Shown: positions 1 through 7,288 of the stretch, one piece after another
Layout: the number at the start of each line of letters is the position of its first letter
How positions within the stretch are numbered: the stretch's first letter is position 1
IMG/VR virus record: IMGVR_UViG_3300002835_001160
Coordinates: 1 to 22,880 of that record
From: a virus
DNA length: 22,880 nt
Reading direction: 5' to 3' (one strand)
Notes under the pieces: generated by a model
Seen by the model: only the letters and a program-made list of their open reading frames with translations
Told to the model about the DNA's origin: nothing
Databases searched by the model: none
Translations under genes and position numbers: made by a program

Positions 1-46
1 GACGCTAGGCAGGCTCGGCGATCCGCCAGAAATATATGCATCGTGA
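1..46 (+). CDS. possible 3' end of an upstream gene (small terminase position)
   Basis: The frame starting at base 2 is open from the window edge to a TGA at 44-46, reading TLGRLGDPPEIYAS, and ends 9 bases before the terminase ATG. A gene in this position next to a large terminase would normally be the small terminase subunit or a DNA-binding packaging protein. Only 14 residues are visible, too few to recognise a family. The frame starting at base 1 is also open here and runs on to 270 inside the terminase gene, so the choice of frame rests only on the neat stop before the next start. This is a weak call. Confidence 0.25.
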   Translation, partial: TLGRLGDPPEIYAS

Positions 47-55
47 GCGGCGCTA

Positions 56-2134
56 ATGGCGAAGCAGTCCACACCCAAAGCCAAGGCAAAATACGCAGCC
101 CGCAAAGCTCAGTCCGCGTCGTGGAACAAGCGGCAGTCTGCAGCGGGCCGGGACATCGGCGAGATCCCAGCAGTTGCCGACGCCAAACGTCACAAAGCGT
201 GCCGCGAGGACTTCCGGCTGTTCTGCGAGACCTACGGTTCCGAGTCGTTCCCGCTGGCGTGGAGTGCTGACCATCTGCGTGCCATCGACAAGATTCAGCG
301 TGCCGTCCTAGCCGGCGAACTGTTCGCCTTCGCCATGCCTCGCGGCTCTGGAAAATCGACGCTCTGCGAGTGGGCGTGCCTTTGGGCCATGCTATACGGG
401 CACCGGCCGTTCGTGATGCTCGTGGGTGCTGACGCCGCCATTGCCGGCGGGATGCTAGACAGCATCAAAAGCCACCTGGAGCAGAACGACCTGCTGGCCG
501 ACGACTTTCCGGCGGCGTGCTGGCCGATCAGGGCGCTGGAGGGCATTTCGGCCCGTGCCCGTGGTCAGACGTGCGGCGGCAGCCCTACGCACCTTGAGTG
601 GCTCGCCGACAAGATCACGCTGCCGTGGATTGAGGGGGCACCGTGTGCCGGTGCGGCTGTGCGGGTTGCCGGAATCACGGGCCGCATCCGAGGCGTGAAA
701 CACACCCGCCCAGACGGCGTTACGGTGCGACCGTCGCTGGTGCTCTGCGACGACCCGCAGACCGACGAGAGTGCAGCTAGCCCATCACAGGTGGCCACCC
801 GCGAGCGTGTCCTGTCCGGTGCCATACTCGGGCTCGGCGGCCCAGGCGTGCGGATGTCAGGGCTTTGCACGATCACGGTCATCCGTCCCGACGACCTGGC
901 CGACAGGCTCTTGGACCGCACGAAGCATCCGGCGTGGCAGGGCGAGCGGTCGCAGCTGGTCTACGAGTGGCCGACGGACGAGGACTTGTGGGGGCAGTAC
1001 GCCGAGATCCGTAGGCAGGGCCAGCGTAGCGGGGAGGGGACGGCTGCTGCTGACGAGTTTTACCAGCAGCGGCAGGCAGTCATGGACGCCGGCTCTCGCG
1101 TGGCCTGGCCGGAGCGTAAACACGAGGACGAACTCACGGCGATTCAACACGCATGGAACTTGCGGATCGACCGTGGTGAGGCGGCGTTTTTCGCCGAGTA
1201 CCAAAACCAGCCGCTAGCGGACGACATCGCCAGTGAGAAGCTCGACCGCAAGCATCTAGCGACCAAGGTTGTCCCTCTGCCTCGTGGCGTGGTGCCGCTC
1301 GGACACAACACGCTGACGGCGTTCGTGGACGTGCAGGAGCGTCTCCTGTATTGGCTGGTCTGCTCGTGGGGCGAGTCGTTCGGCGGGCACGTCGTGGCCT
1401 ACGGCACCTACCCTGACCAAGCGGCAAGCGTGTTTGAGGCGTCGTCGGCAAAAAAGACGCTGGCAAATGTTAGCAAGCAGGGTTTTGAGGCGGCGCTGCG
1501 GGCCGGGCTCGACAAGACAGTGGAGTTGCTTCTCGGGCGTGACTGGAAGCGCGAGGACGGCGCCGCCGTACGTATTGACCGTCTGATGGTCGACGCCAAC
1601 TGGGGGCGGTCCACGACGACGGTGCGGACGTTTTGCCGGCAGACTCCGTTTGCGGCGTCGATCTACCCGTCACACGGCAAGGGCATCGGTGCCTCATCGG
1701 CGCCGCTTGCCGAGAAAGGTGCGCGTGGCGACAGGCTCGGTCTTAATTGGCGAGTCGGGCAGATAAGCGTCGGCCAGCGATCCGTGACGTTTGATACGAA
1801 TTTCTGGAAATCCTTCGTGGCGGCTCGTCTCCGCATGGGTGTAGGGGCACCTGAGACGATCACACTGCACCAGGGCGACCACGAGTTATTGCTGCAGCAT
1901 CTGACGAGCGAGTTTCCGGTGAGGACGGAAGCCCGTGGCCGAGTCGTTGACGAGTGGAAATCGGCCGGCAAGGAAAACCACTGGCTCGATGGCTTGGTGG
2001 GCTCTGCCGTGGCTGCGTCGATTGCAGGCGTGCAGCCTACGGCAACAGAGGCGGGAGGCCGCCAGCGGAAGCGTGTCGTGATCCCAACGAACGCCCAAGG
2101 CAAGAAGGTCATCACAGTGAAGAGGTTGGCATGA
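56..2134 (+). CDS. phage terminase large subunit, GpA family
   Basis: This is the packaging motor: an ATPase that drives DNA into the empty prohead and a nuclease that cuts the concatemer. The 692-residue length suits the GpA family of lambda-type terminases. A Walker A loop, MPRGSGKST, lies near residues 94-102, and a hydrophobic Walker B-like strand ending in acidic residues, LVLCDDPQ, lies near 228-235. The second half has the nuclease-type acidic strands: AFVDVQ near 421-426, VDANWGR near 511-517, and the C-terminal HWLDGLVGSAVAA near 641-653, matching the N-H-x-x-D pattern typical of GpA. The N terminus is basic and Lys/Ala rich. The ATG overlaps a TAA (TAATG) and lacks a strong Shine-Dalgarno sequence. 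The stop overlaps the next start as ATGA, so the two genes are translationally coupled. Confidence 0.93.
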   Translation: MAKQSTPKAKAKYAARKAQSASWNKRQSAAGRDIGEIPAVADAKRHKACREDFRLFCETYGSESFPLAWSADHLRAIDKIQRAVLAGELFAFAMPRGSGKSTLCEWACLWAMLYGHRPFVMLVGADAAIAGGMLDSIKSHLEQNDLLADDFPAACWPIRALEGISARARGQTCGGSPTHLEWLADKITLPWIEGAPCAGAAVRVAGITGRIRGVKHTRPDGVTVRPSLVLCDDPQTDESAASPSQVATRERVLSGAILGLGGPGVRMSGLCTITVIRPDDLADRLLDRTKHPAWQGERSQLVYEWPTDEDLWGQYAEIRRQGQRSGEGTAAADEFYQQRQAVMDAGSRVAWPERKHEDELTAIQHAWNLRIDRGEAAFFAEYQNQPLADDIASEKLDRKHLATKVVPLPRGVVPLGHNTLTAFVDVQERLLYWLVCSWGESFGGHVVAYGTYPDQAASVFEASSAKKTLANVSKQGFEAALRAGLDKTVELLLGRDWKREDGAAVRIDRLMVDANWGRSTTTVRTFCRQTPFAASIYPSHGKGIGASSAPLAEKGARGDRLGLNWRVGQISVGQRSVTFDTNFWKSFVAARLRMGVGAPETITLHQGDHELLLQHLTSEFPVRTEARGRVVDEWKSAGKENHWLDGLVGSAVAASIAGVQPTATEAGGRQRKRVVIPTNAQGKKVITVKRLA

Positions 2135-2544
2135 ACATCGCCGTACTGGCTCTGGACTCAGTTGACCCTCGTGATCTGCTGGCGATCCGTTGCCGCATGA
2201 CCAGGGCGGACAGCGAATGGCAGGCAGAGGTGTCCGACGTATTGCGGGGCGAAGCCAGCAGCATCACGCCGGTGGCGTTGTGCCATCGTGATGGCGGGCT
2301 TGTCGGCTGGTCTTGCTCGCACGTCTGGCGTGACACGCAGACGCTGGAGCAGTGGGTGGACGAGAAATGGCGTTGCCGTGGTATAGCCTCGGCGCTATCA
2401 AGTGCCCTGATTGCCCATGGCACGCTGGACCGTGGGAAGCCGATTGCCGTGTTCAGCGAGCCGACCCATACGATTGCCGTCCGCCTCGGGTTTGACGACG
2501 TGCGTCACTACCGACGAGACGGTGCCGACTGGGTGCAAGTCTGA
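2131..2544 (+). CDS. GNAT-family N-acetyltransferase
   Basis: A 137-residue protein with the acetyl-CoA binding motif of GNAT enzymes: a beta strand, then RCRGIASAL near residues 81-89 (the R/Q-x-x-G-x-G/A loop), followed by a helix. Near the C terminus, TIAVRLGFDDVRHYRR matches the conserved stretch in which an aromatic Gly-Phe pair follows the acetyl-CoA pocket. Members transfer an acetyl group to amines of small molecules, proteins or sugars; the substrate cannot be read from sequence. The start is chosen at the ATGA overlap with the terminase stop; a longer in-frame reading from 1954 would run deep inside the terminase gene. Sitting between terminase and the head-joining gene is unusual, and this looks like an accessory gene carried in the packaging operon. 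The domain call is fairly secure, the role unknown. Confidence 0.78.
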   Translation: MNIAVLALDSVDPRDLLAIRCRMTRADSEWQAEVSDVLRGEASSITPVALCHRDGGLVGWSCSHVWRDTQTLEQWVDEKWRCRGIASALSSALIAHGTLDRGKPIAVFSEPTHTIAVRLGFDDVRHYRRDGADWVQV

Positions 2545-2587
2545 CGCCACACCCCCTCTCGTCTGCCGTGACTCGCCCGTAGTTTCG
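2541..2587 (+). promoter_or_regulatory. copy A of a bipartite intergenic motif (possible late promoter)
   Basis: CTGACGCCACACCCCCTC at 2541-2558 is followed after 19 bases by CGTAGTTT at 2578-2585. The same two blocks with the same 19-base gap occur at 17116-17160. Here the motif overlaps the stop codon of the acetyltransferase gene and ends 7 bases before the gpW-like ATG, which has no clear Shine-Dalgarno sequence. It does not fit a sigma-70 promoter. A phage-specific or activator-dependent late promoter, an RNA processing site, or a recombination boundary are all possible. Confidence 0.45.
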
Positions 2588-2592
2588 TCCCA

Positions 2593-2805
2593 ATGAGCGA
2601 CGAACTGCGGGACAAGATCTCCGAGGTTGCGCAAGGCCCGAAGCGTGTCCGTACGGACGCGGGCGAGGTCGAGGCGCAGGACATCGGCGACATGATCGAG
2701 GCCGACAAGTATTTGTCGGGCAAGTCTGCCGTCTCGCAGACGTCGACCAGGAAGAACCGTGGGCTGCGGTTTAACCGGTTGATTCCTCCGGGTGGCGGCT
2801 CCTGA
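2593..2805 (+). CDS. gpW-like head-tail joining protein
   Basis: A 70-residue protein in the place where lambda carries gpW, between large terminase and portal. Its layout resembles gpW: a short N-terminal helix (ELRDKISEVAQG), a beta hairpin of charged residues (KRVRTDAGEVEAQ), a second helix (IGDMIEADKYL), and a basic, flexible tail ending in RLIPPGGGS. gpW plugs the portal after packaging so that the tail connector can bind. The identification rests on size, position and pattern, not a strict motif; other small head-completion families are possible. The stop and portal start overlap as TGATG. The start codon follows copy A of the repeated bipartite motif almost immediately. Confidence 0.6.
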   Translation: MSDELRDKISEVAQGPKRVRTDAGEVEAQDIGDMIEADKYLSGKSAVSQTSTRKNRGLRFNRLIPPGGGS

Positions 2806-4253
2806 TGGGCCTGTTCGGCGCATTCTTTCGCGGCAAGCGGCAGCTACAGCCTGTGGCCATGCCGCTGCGCGTGCGTGCCCGCTACGACGCCGCCAGCGAA
2901 GGCGACGACCGCAAGCATTGGGCCAACGCCGATGCGTTTGCTGCGGATACGGCGCTCTCGCCGATGGTGCGTCGGCAGATCCGCAACCGCGCCCGCTACG
3001 AACGTGCAAACAACTCGTATCTCGCCGGGATTGTTGAGACGCGGTCAAACGATTTGGTCGGCACCGGCCCACGGCTGCAACTCGACACGGGCTCGCCTGA
3101 CGTCGACCGGCAGGTGGAACGACTGCTGTTCGATTGGTCGTGGTCAATCGACCTGCCCGGCAAGCTGCGGACGATGGCGGATGCCAAGACCATCGACGGC
3201 GAAGCGTTCGCCTTGATGATCTCGAATCCACGTCTGCCGGGCGTGCAGCTTGACCTGCGGCTGGTCGAAGCCGAGATGGTCGCCACGCCGACTGAGCTGA
3301 TGTCGCAAACGGTGACGCCCGACGGCAGCACGGTGGACGGCTTGGAGTTCGACGCCGTCGGCAACGTCGTGGCGTACCAAGTGCTCAACTACCACCCCGG
3401 CGCGAATCATCGCGTCAACACGTTTGAGTTCCAGCGTGTTCCGGCGTCGCAGATGGTGCATTGGTTCAGGGCACAACGTGCCGGCCAGCATCGTGGAATC
3501 TCCGAAGTCGCACCGTCGCTCAAGCTCTTTGGGCAGCTTCGCCGGTACACCGAGGCAGTGTGTGCGGCTGCGGAAACGGCTGCGGATTTCGCCGGATTTC
3601 TGCGAACGAACAGCCCGGCGGCGGAAATCGACGAAGTCGATGCGTTCGCCGAAATGGAGATCCAAAAGCGTGCGATGGTCACGCTGCCCGACGGCTGGAC
3701 TTTCGAGCAGCTCAAGGCGGAGCAACCGACGTCAACCTACGCGATGTTCAAGCGCGAGATCGTCAACGAGATGGCGCGTTGCCTGCAGATGCCGTTCAAC
3801 GTCGCTGCGTTGGATTCATCGTCATACAACTACGCCAGCGGGCGGATGGATCATCAGGTCTACGACAAGACCCTGCGTGTCATGCGTGACGAGGTCGAGC
3901 GTGTGATGCTCGACCGCGTCTTCTCCGCGTGGGTCAACGAAGCCACGCTTGCCGGCATCCTGCCCGACGGTCTCCCGCCCTTCTCCGAGTGGAACTGGGC
4001 GTGGGTATGGGACGGCAAAGACCACGTCGACCCGGCGAAGGAAGCCAACGCCGCCGAGACGAGGTTGCGGACGCACACGACCACGCTTGCTGCCGAATAC
4101 GCCAAGGCCGGCAAGCAGTGGGACGTCGAACTGCGTCAGCGTGCCGCCGAGATCGCGCTGATGAAGGAACTCGGTATCTGGGTTGATCTCACGCCGGAAG
4201 TGAACTACGGCGGAACGCTCGATGAGAACGGCGAACCAATGGGGGCGCAATGA
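2805..4253 (+). CDS. phage portal protein, lambda family
   Basis: This 482-residue protein forms the ring at the special capsid vertex through which DNA enters and leaves. The N-terminal part contains the family pattern RARYERANNSYLAGIVETR followed by NDLVGTGPRLQ, near residues 61-91. The middle holds the stretch KREIVNEMARCLQMPFNVAA, followed by SSSYNYASGRMDHQVYDK, near residues 310-350, which is highly typical of lambda gpB-type portals. Length fits the family. It starts in a TGATG overlap with the gpW-like gene and ends in an ATGA overlap with the protease/capsid gene, so all three are probably translated from one message. Confidence 0.92.
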   Translation: MGLFGAFFRGKRQLQPVAMPLRVRARYDAASEGDDRKHWANADAFAADTALSPMVRRQIRNRARYERANNSYLAGIVETRSNDLVGTGPRLQLDTGSPDVDRQVERLLFDWSWSIDLPGKLRTMADAKTIDGEAFALMISNPRLPGVQLDLRLVEAEMVATPTELMSQTVTPDGSTVDGLEFDAVGNVVAYQVLNYHPGANHRVNTFEFQRVPASQMVHWFRAQRAGQHRGISEVAPSLKLFGQLRRYTEAVCAAAETAADFAGFLRTNSPAAEIDEVDAFAEMEIQKRAMVTLPDGWTFEQLKAEQPTSTYAMFKREIVNEMARCLQMPFNVAALDSSSYNYASGRMDHQVYDKTLRVMRDEVERVMLDRVFSAWVNEATLAGILPDGLPPFSEWNWAWVWDGKDHVDPAKEANAAETRLRTHTTTLAAEYAKAGKQWDVELRQRAAEIALMKELGIWVDLTPEVNYGGTLDENGEPMGAQ

Positions 4254-6121
4254 ACGCACTCAAGCTTGATTCAGGCGTCACGTTTCTGCAGGCCGCCGAA
4301 GGCGATTCAGCGCCGGCTGGCAAGAAGTTTCGCATCGTCGCGTACACGGGTGCCCAAATCCGACAGGGCTGGAGCCGCGAGCCGGTAGTGATCGACATGG
4401 CTGGCATGCAGCTGCCGGCGACTGTGCCTGTGGTGCTGGGGCACGACTACTCGCTCGGGTCGATCCTCGGGCAAGGCCGCCCGTTCATCGAGGCCGGGCA
4501 GTTGATCGTGGAAGGCGAGATCCTCGCCAGCAATGGCAACGCTGACCAGGTCGCGGCACTCGCTGCGGCGGGCTACCAGTTTCAGGCGAGCGTCGGCGCC
4601 GATGTTCGTCGGCACCAGAAGTTTGATGCCGATGCCGCCGCAACCGTCAACGGGGCAACCCACGTCGGGCCGCTCCGAGTCGTCAAAGCCTCCAGTCTGC
4701 GGGAGGTTTCGTTCGTAACTCTTGGCGCTGATTCGCAGACCAGCGTCGCCATTGCCGCCGAAGAGGTGGCAGAGGAGTCTCCTATGGCGCACGACGCCAA
4801 CTCGACGCCCGACCAGGCTACTGCCAAGTCGGAAGCCCCGGCGATTGTCGCCGGCGGTGCTCCCATCAACGAAACGCTGCCGGTCAACGCCAAGGGCGGC
4901 GACGGTGCCAGCCTGGGCGACAACCAGCCCGCGATGGATGCTCTGCGTAAGCAGATCGTCGCTGACATCCGTGCCGAGTTCCTCGGCGTGGCTCGCAGCG
5001 AGCGGCCTGCCGCTCCAGCGGTTCATGTCGTCGCCAACGTGGCGCCGACCGCCGAGGTGATCGAAGCGTCTTTTGCCCTTCAGGGCAGCCTGCCCGGTGT
5101 GGAATCCCAGTACGACGCGAAGGTGCTCGAAGCGGCCCACAAGGCGCGGCGGGAGCTTTCGCTCGGCGAGGTGATCGTGCAGGCGGCCGTGGCCAACGGT
5201 TACGACGGGGCGCGTCGGCTCAACGCCGCCACGCTGCGTCCGATCCTGGCTGCCGCGTGGGCGACCCACTCCATCAGCGGCATCCTGAGCAACACCGCCA
5301 ACAAGTTCCTCTTGGCCGGATTCAACGGCGTGGAGAGCGCGTGGCGGTCGATCAGCACGGTGCGTTCGGTCAACGACTTCAAGACGTTGACGAGCTACCG
5401 GCTCAACGGCGGCTTCAAGTTCGACAAGGTCGCCAACGGTGGCGAACTCAAGAACGCTTCCGCCAGCGAGGAAAGCCGGACGATCAGCGCCGAGACCTAC
5501 GGCATCATGACTTCCGTCACCCGTACGGATCTGATCAACGATGACCTCGGTGCCCTGACCGCTGTTCCGCAGCGGATCGGCCGTGGTGGTGCGTTGAAGT
5601 TGAATGACGTTTTCTGGGCCGACTTCGTGGACGATGCGTCGTTCTTCACGAGCGGCCGTGGCAACCTGTCTGCGGGATCGCTGGCGCTGTCGCTTGCGAA
5701 CCTCAAGGCGCTGGCCACGAAGTTCAGGAAGCTCAAGGATCCCGACGGCAACCCCGTCGCGGTCGAGCCGCGGATTCTGCTCGTGCCGGTCGATCTGGAG
5801 CTCGCCGCTGCCGAGATCATGGGCTCGACCCTGATCCAGAGCGGTGCAACCGGCGGCCAGCCGGATCGGAACGTGCTCGCCGGTCGGTATCAGGTGGTCG
5901 CATCGACCTACCTGACCAACACGACCGATTACTACCTCCTCGCCTCGCCGGCCGACATGCCGGTGATGGAGGTGGCGTTTTTGAACGGCGTGCAGAGCCC
6001 GATCGTCGAGACGGCGGAAGCCGACTTCAACACGCTCGGCGTGCAGATGCGTGGGTATTTCGACTTTGGCGTGGCCAAGGCCGAGTACCTCGCCGGCGTG
6101 AAGTGCGATTCGGCTACGTGA
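4250..6121 (+). CDS. prohead protease / major capsid protein fusion
   Basis: One 623-residue frame contains two usually separate proteins. Residues about 25-165 resemble an HK97-type prohead protease: a conserved His in VVLGHDYS (His 65), a Ser in YQFQASVGA (Ser 114), and the late strand LREVSFVTLGA (about 150-160). Residues about 170-270 are Ala/Pro/Glu rich and could act as scaffold or delta domain. Residues about 270-623 form the capsid shell part; the final stretch with NGVQSPIVETAEADFNTLGV and MRGYFDFGVAKAEYLAGV is typical of major capsid proteins in such fusions. Self-cleavage during maturation is expected. An internal ATG at 4784 with a strong ribosome binding site could also make a 445-residue capsid-only product. 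Fused forms are known in phages, so the call is secure; the cleavage point is not visible. Confidence 0.88.
   Translation: MNALKLDSGVTFLQAAEGDSAPAGKKFRIVAYTGAQIRQGWSREPVVIDMAGMQLPATVPVVLGHDYSLGSILGQGRPFIEAGQLIVEGEILASNGNADQVAALAAAGYQFQASVGADVRRHQKFDADAAATVNGATHVGPLRVVKASSLREVSFVTLGADSQTSVAIAAEEVAEESPMAHDANSTPDQATAKSEAPAIVAGGAPINETLPVNAKGGDGASLGDNQPAMDALRKQIVADIRAEFLGVARSERPAAPAVHVVANVAPTAEVIEASFALQGSLPGVESQYDAKVLEAAHKARRELSLGEVIVQAAVANGYDGARRLNAATLRPILAAAWATHSISGILSNTANKFLLAGFNGVESAWRSISTVRSVNDFKTLTSYRLNGGFKFDKVANGGELKNASASEESRTISAETYGIMTSVTRTDLINDDLGALTAVPQRIGRGGALKLNDVFWADFVDDASFFTSGRGNLSAGSLALSLANLKALATKFRKLKDPDGNPVAVEPRILLVPVDLELAAAEIMGSTLIQSGATGGQPDRNVLAGRYQVVASTYLTNTTDYYLLASPADMPVMEVAFLNGVQSPIVETAEADFNTLGVQMRGYFDFGVAKAEYLAGVKCDSAT
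4772..4786 (+). promoter_or_regulatory. internal in-frame ribosome binding site and ATG in the protease/capsid gene
   Basis: GAGGAG at 4772-4777 stands 6 bases before an ATG at 4784 that is in frame (codon 179) with the protease/capsid fusion. It lies exactly at the junction after the protease domain. Initiation here would give a 445-residue protein made of the linker plus the capsid domain, much like lambda Nu3 starting inside gene C. Confidence 0.55.
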
Positions 6122-6127
6122 TCTAGC

Positions 6128-6160
6128 CCCGGTGGGCTGGGGCCAACCCAGCCCACCGGG
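6128..6160. terminator. perfect 14-bp hairpin between capsid and decoration genes
   Basis: CCCGGTGGGCTGGG at 6128-6141 pairs perfectly with CCCAGCCCACCGGG at 6147-6160 around a 5-base loop. No run of T follows on either strand, so it is not a classical intrinsic terminator. It may slow or partly stop transcription, or protect mRNA ends next to the highly used capsid and decoration genes. Confidence 0.6.
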
Positions 6161-6196
6161 ATCTTCAAACTCCAACAACAGAAACGAGGTGATCTG

Positions 6197-6514
6197 ATGG
6201 CTTCTTATGTTCAGGACGGTGCTCTGCTCAACCACACGCCCGGATCTGCCGTGGCGGCTGGCGAGGTGGTCGTGATCGGCTCGCTCGTGGCGGTTGCTCC
6301 GCGTCCCATCGCCGCCAACGCGCTCGGCTCGTTGGCGATCGAAGGCGTGTGGGCTATGCCGTGTGCTACCGGTGCGACCGGCGCGCAGGGCTCCGCGATC
6401 AACTGGTATGCGACGTCGGGTGTGGCGCACGCCACGACCGGCACCGCTGCCGGCAAGCTCGCCAAGGCTCGGCTGGCCGACGACACCGAAGTGCATGTCG
6501 TTATCAACAAGTAA
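6197..6514 (+). CDS. capsid decoration (cement) protein, DUF2190-like
   Basis: A 105-residue protein right after the capsid gene. The pattern is that of DUF2190-type cement proteins: DGALLNHTPGSAVAAGEVVVIGSLVAVA at the N terminus, a middle segment EGVWAMP, and a C terminus with AAGKLAKARLADDTEVHVVIN. Such proteins bind the outside of the expanded capsid and stabilise it against internal DNA pressure, comparable to lambda gpD in role. GAGGTG at 6186-6191, 5 bases before the ATG, is a good ribosome binding site. The gene is bracketed by two strong hairpins, which fits a separately tuned, abundant message. Confidence 0.75.
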   Translation: MASYVQDGALLNHTPGSAVAAGEVVVIGSLVAVAPRPIAANALGSLAIEGVWAMPCATGATGAQGSAINWYATSGVAHATTGTAAGKLAKARLADDTEVHVVINK

Positions 6515-6531
6515 TCCGGCCCACCTGCAAG

Positions 6532-6572
6532 CCCCCGGCGGCGGCGTTTCACCCTTTCCGCCCCGCCGGGGG
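6532..6572. terminator. 10-bp GC-rich hairpin after the decoration gene
   Basis: CCCCCGGCGG at 6532-6541 pairs perfectly with CCGCCGGGGG at 6563-6572, with a 21-base loop. TCTTGT follows on the + strand, only a weak U-rich tail. It sits between the decoration gene stop and the head-closure gene and may be a partial terminator or RNA-stability element. Confidence 0.45.
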
Positions 6573-6598
6573 TCTTGTGGACTCAGGAGACTCCCTCC

Positions 6599-7288
6599 GT
6601 GGCCGACTTGCTGCGCTCAGGTGCCGCTTGGCTGACAGACCGGCTCGTTGAGTCGGCGGCAGTTCCATGCACCTACATTCGCGGCAACACGTCCACCCAG
6701 ATCACGGCGTGCATTGGGCGGTCGATGTTTGAGTCGGCGACGCAGTCTGGCGTGGTCGAACAGTGGGAAAGCCGCGACTACATCGTAAAAGTCGGCACGT
6801 TGCCATATGCGGAGCCAGATCGAGGCGACCGCATCGTCGAGACCTACGGCAACGTATCGACAACCTATGACGTCTCGGCTCCACGCGGCGTGCCACTCTG
6901 GCACTACGCTGACGCTTTTCGCACGAGCGTAAAGATTCACACCGTGGCGGCTTCCGAGAGCGCGGCTGTGCCGGGCACGCTGCTGGCCAGGGCGGCCGGC
7001 ACGTTCGCCGGTGCAACGATCACCGACGGACAGATCACGTCTTCGCTCACGGTGGATCTGGCGACCAACCGTGCATTGACTCGCACGCTGACGCCGTCCG
7101 CGGCGTATGTCTACATTGTGCTGCCGACGTCCTACGGCTCGCCGACGCTCAAGGTCAACGGCATCGTGTCAACGGCGTGGGAAACCACACAGCGGTCAAT
7201 CACGTTCACGGGTCAGGTGGCGCGATCCTACACGATCTACCGTTCTACGTACGCGGTTACGGGCACGCTCAACCTTGAGGTGGCGTGA
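6599..7288 (+). CDS. head-tail joining / head-closure protein with extra C-terminal beta domain
   Basis: The start chosen is GTG at 6599, with AGGAG at 6585-6589 nine bases upstream, giving 229 residues; an in-frame TTG at 6575 lacks this support. Residues 1-115 look like a gpFII-type head-closure protein: a helix (LLRSGAAWLTDRLVESA), an SH3-like beta set with RDYIVKVGTLPYAEPDRGDRI, and a late TSVKIHTV. Residues about 125-229 form a separate beta-rich region (ITDGQITSSLTVDL, YVYIVLPTSYGSPTLKVNG, YTIYRSTYAVTG) of the kind seen at the ends of phage fibre and structural proteins. The fusion suggests that the neck ring displays an exposed domain. The stop overlaps the next ATG as TGATG. Confidence 0.6.
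   Translation: MADLLRSGAAWLTDRLVESAAVPCTYIRGNTSTQITACIGRSMFESATQSGVVEQWESRDYIVKVGTLPYAEPDRGDRIVETYGNVSTTYDVSAPRGVPLWHYADAFRTSVKIHTVAASESAAVPGTLLARAAGTFAGATITDGQITSSLTVDLATNRALTRTLTPSAAYVYIVLPTSYGSPTLKVNGIVSTAWETTQRSITFTGQVARSYTIYRSTYAVTGTLNLEVA

Noticed and set aside
43-270. GTG-started 75-codon frame overlapping the start of the terminase gene
   Set aside because: It overlaps the terminase N terminus in another frame, has an unnatural composition and no family pattern.
4307-6496. A 729-codon open frame on the minus strand opposite the capsid and decoration genes
   Set aside because: It lies wholly antisense to two well-identified genes and crosses their intergenic hairpin. GC-rich codons commonly leave the opposite strand open, and the predicted protein is Arg/His/Gly-rich with no recognisable domain.
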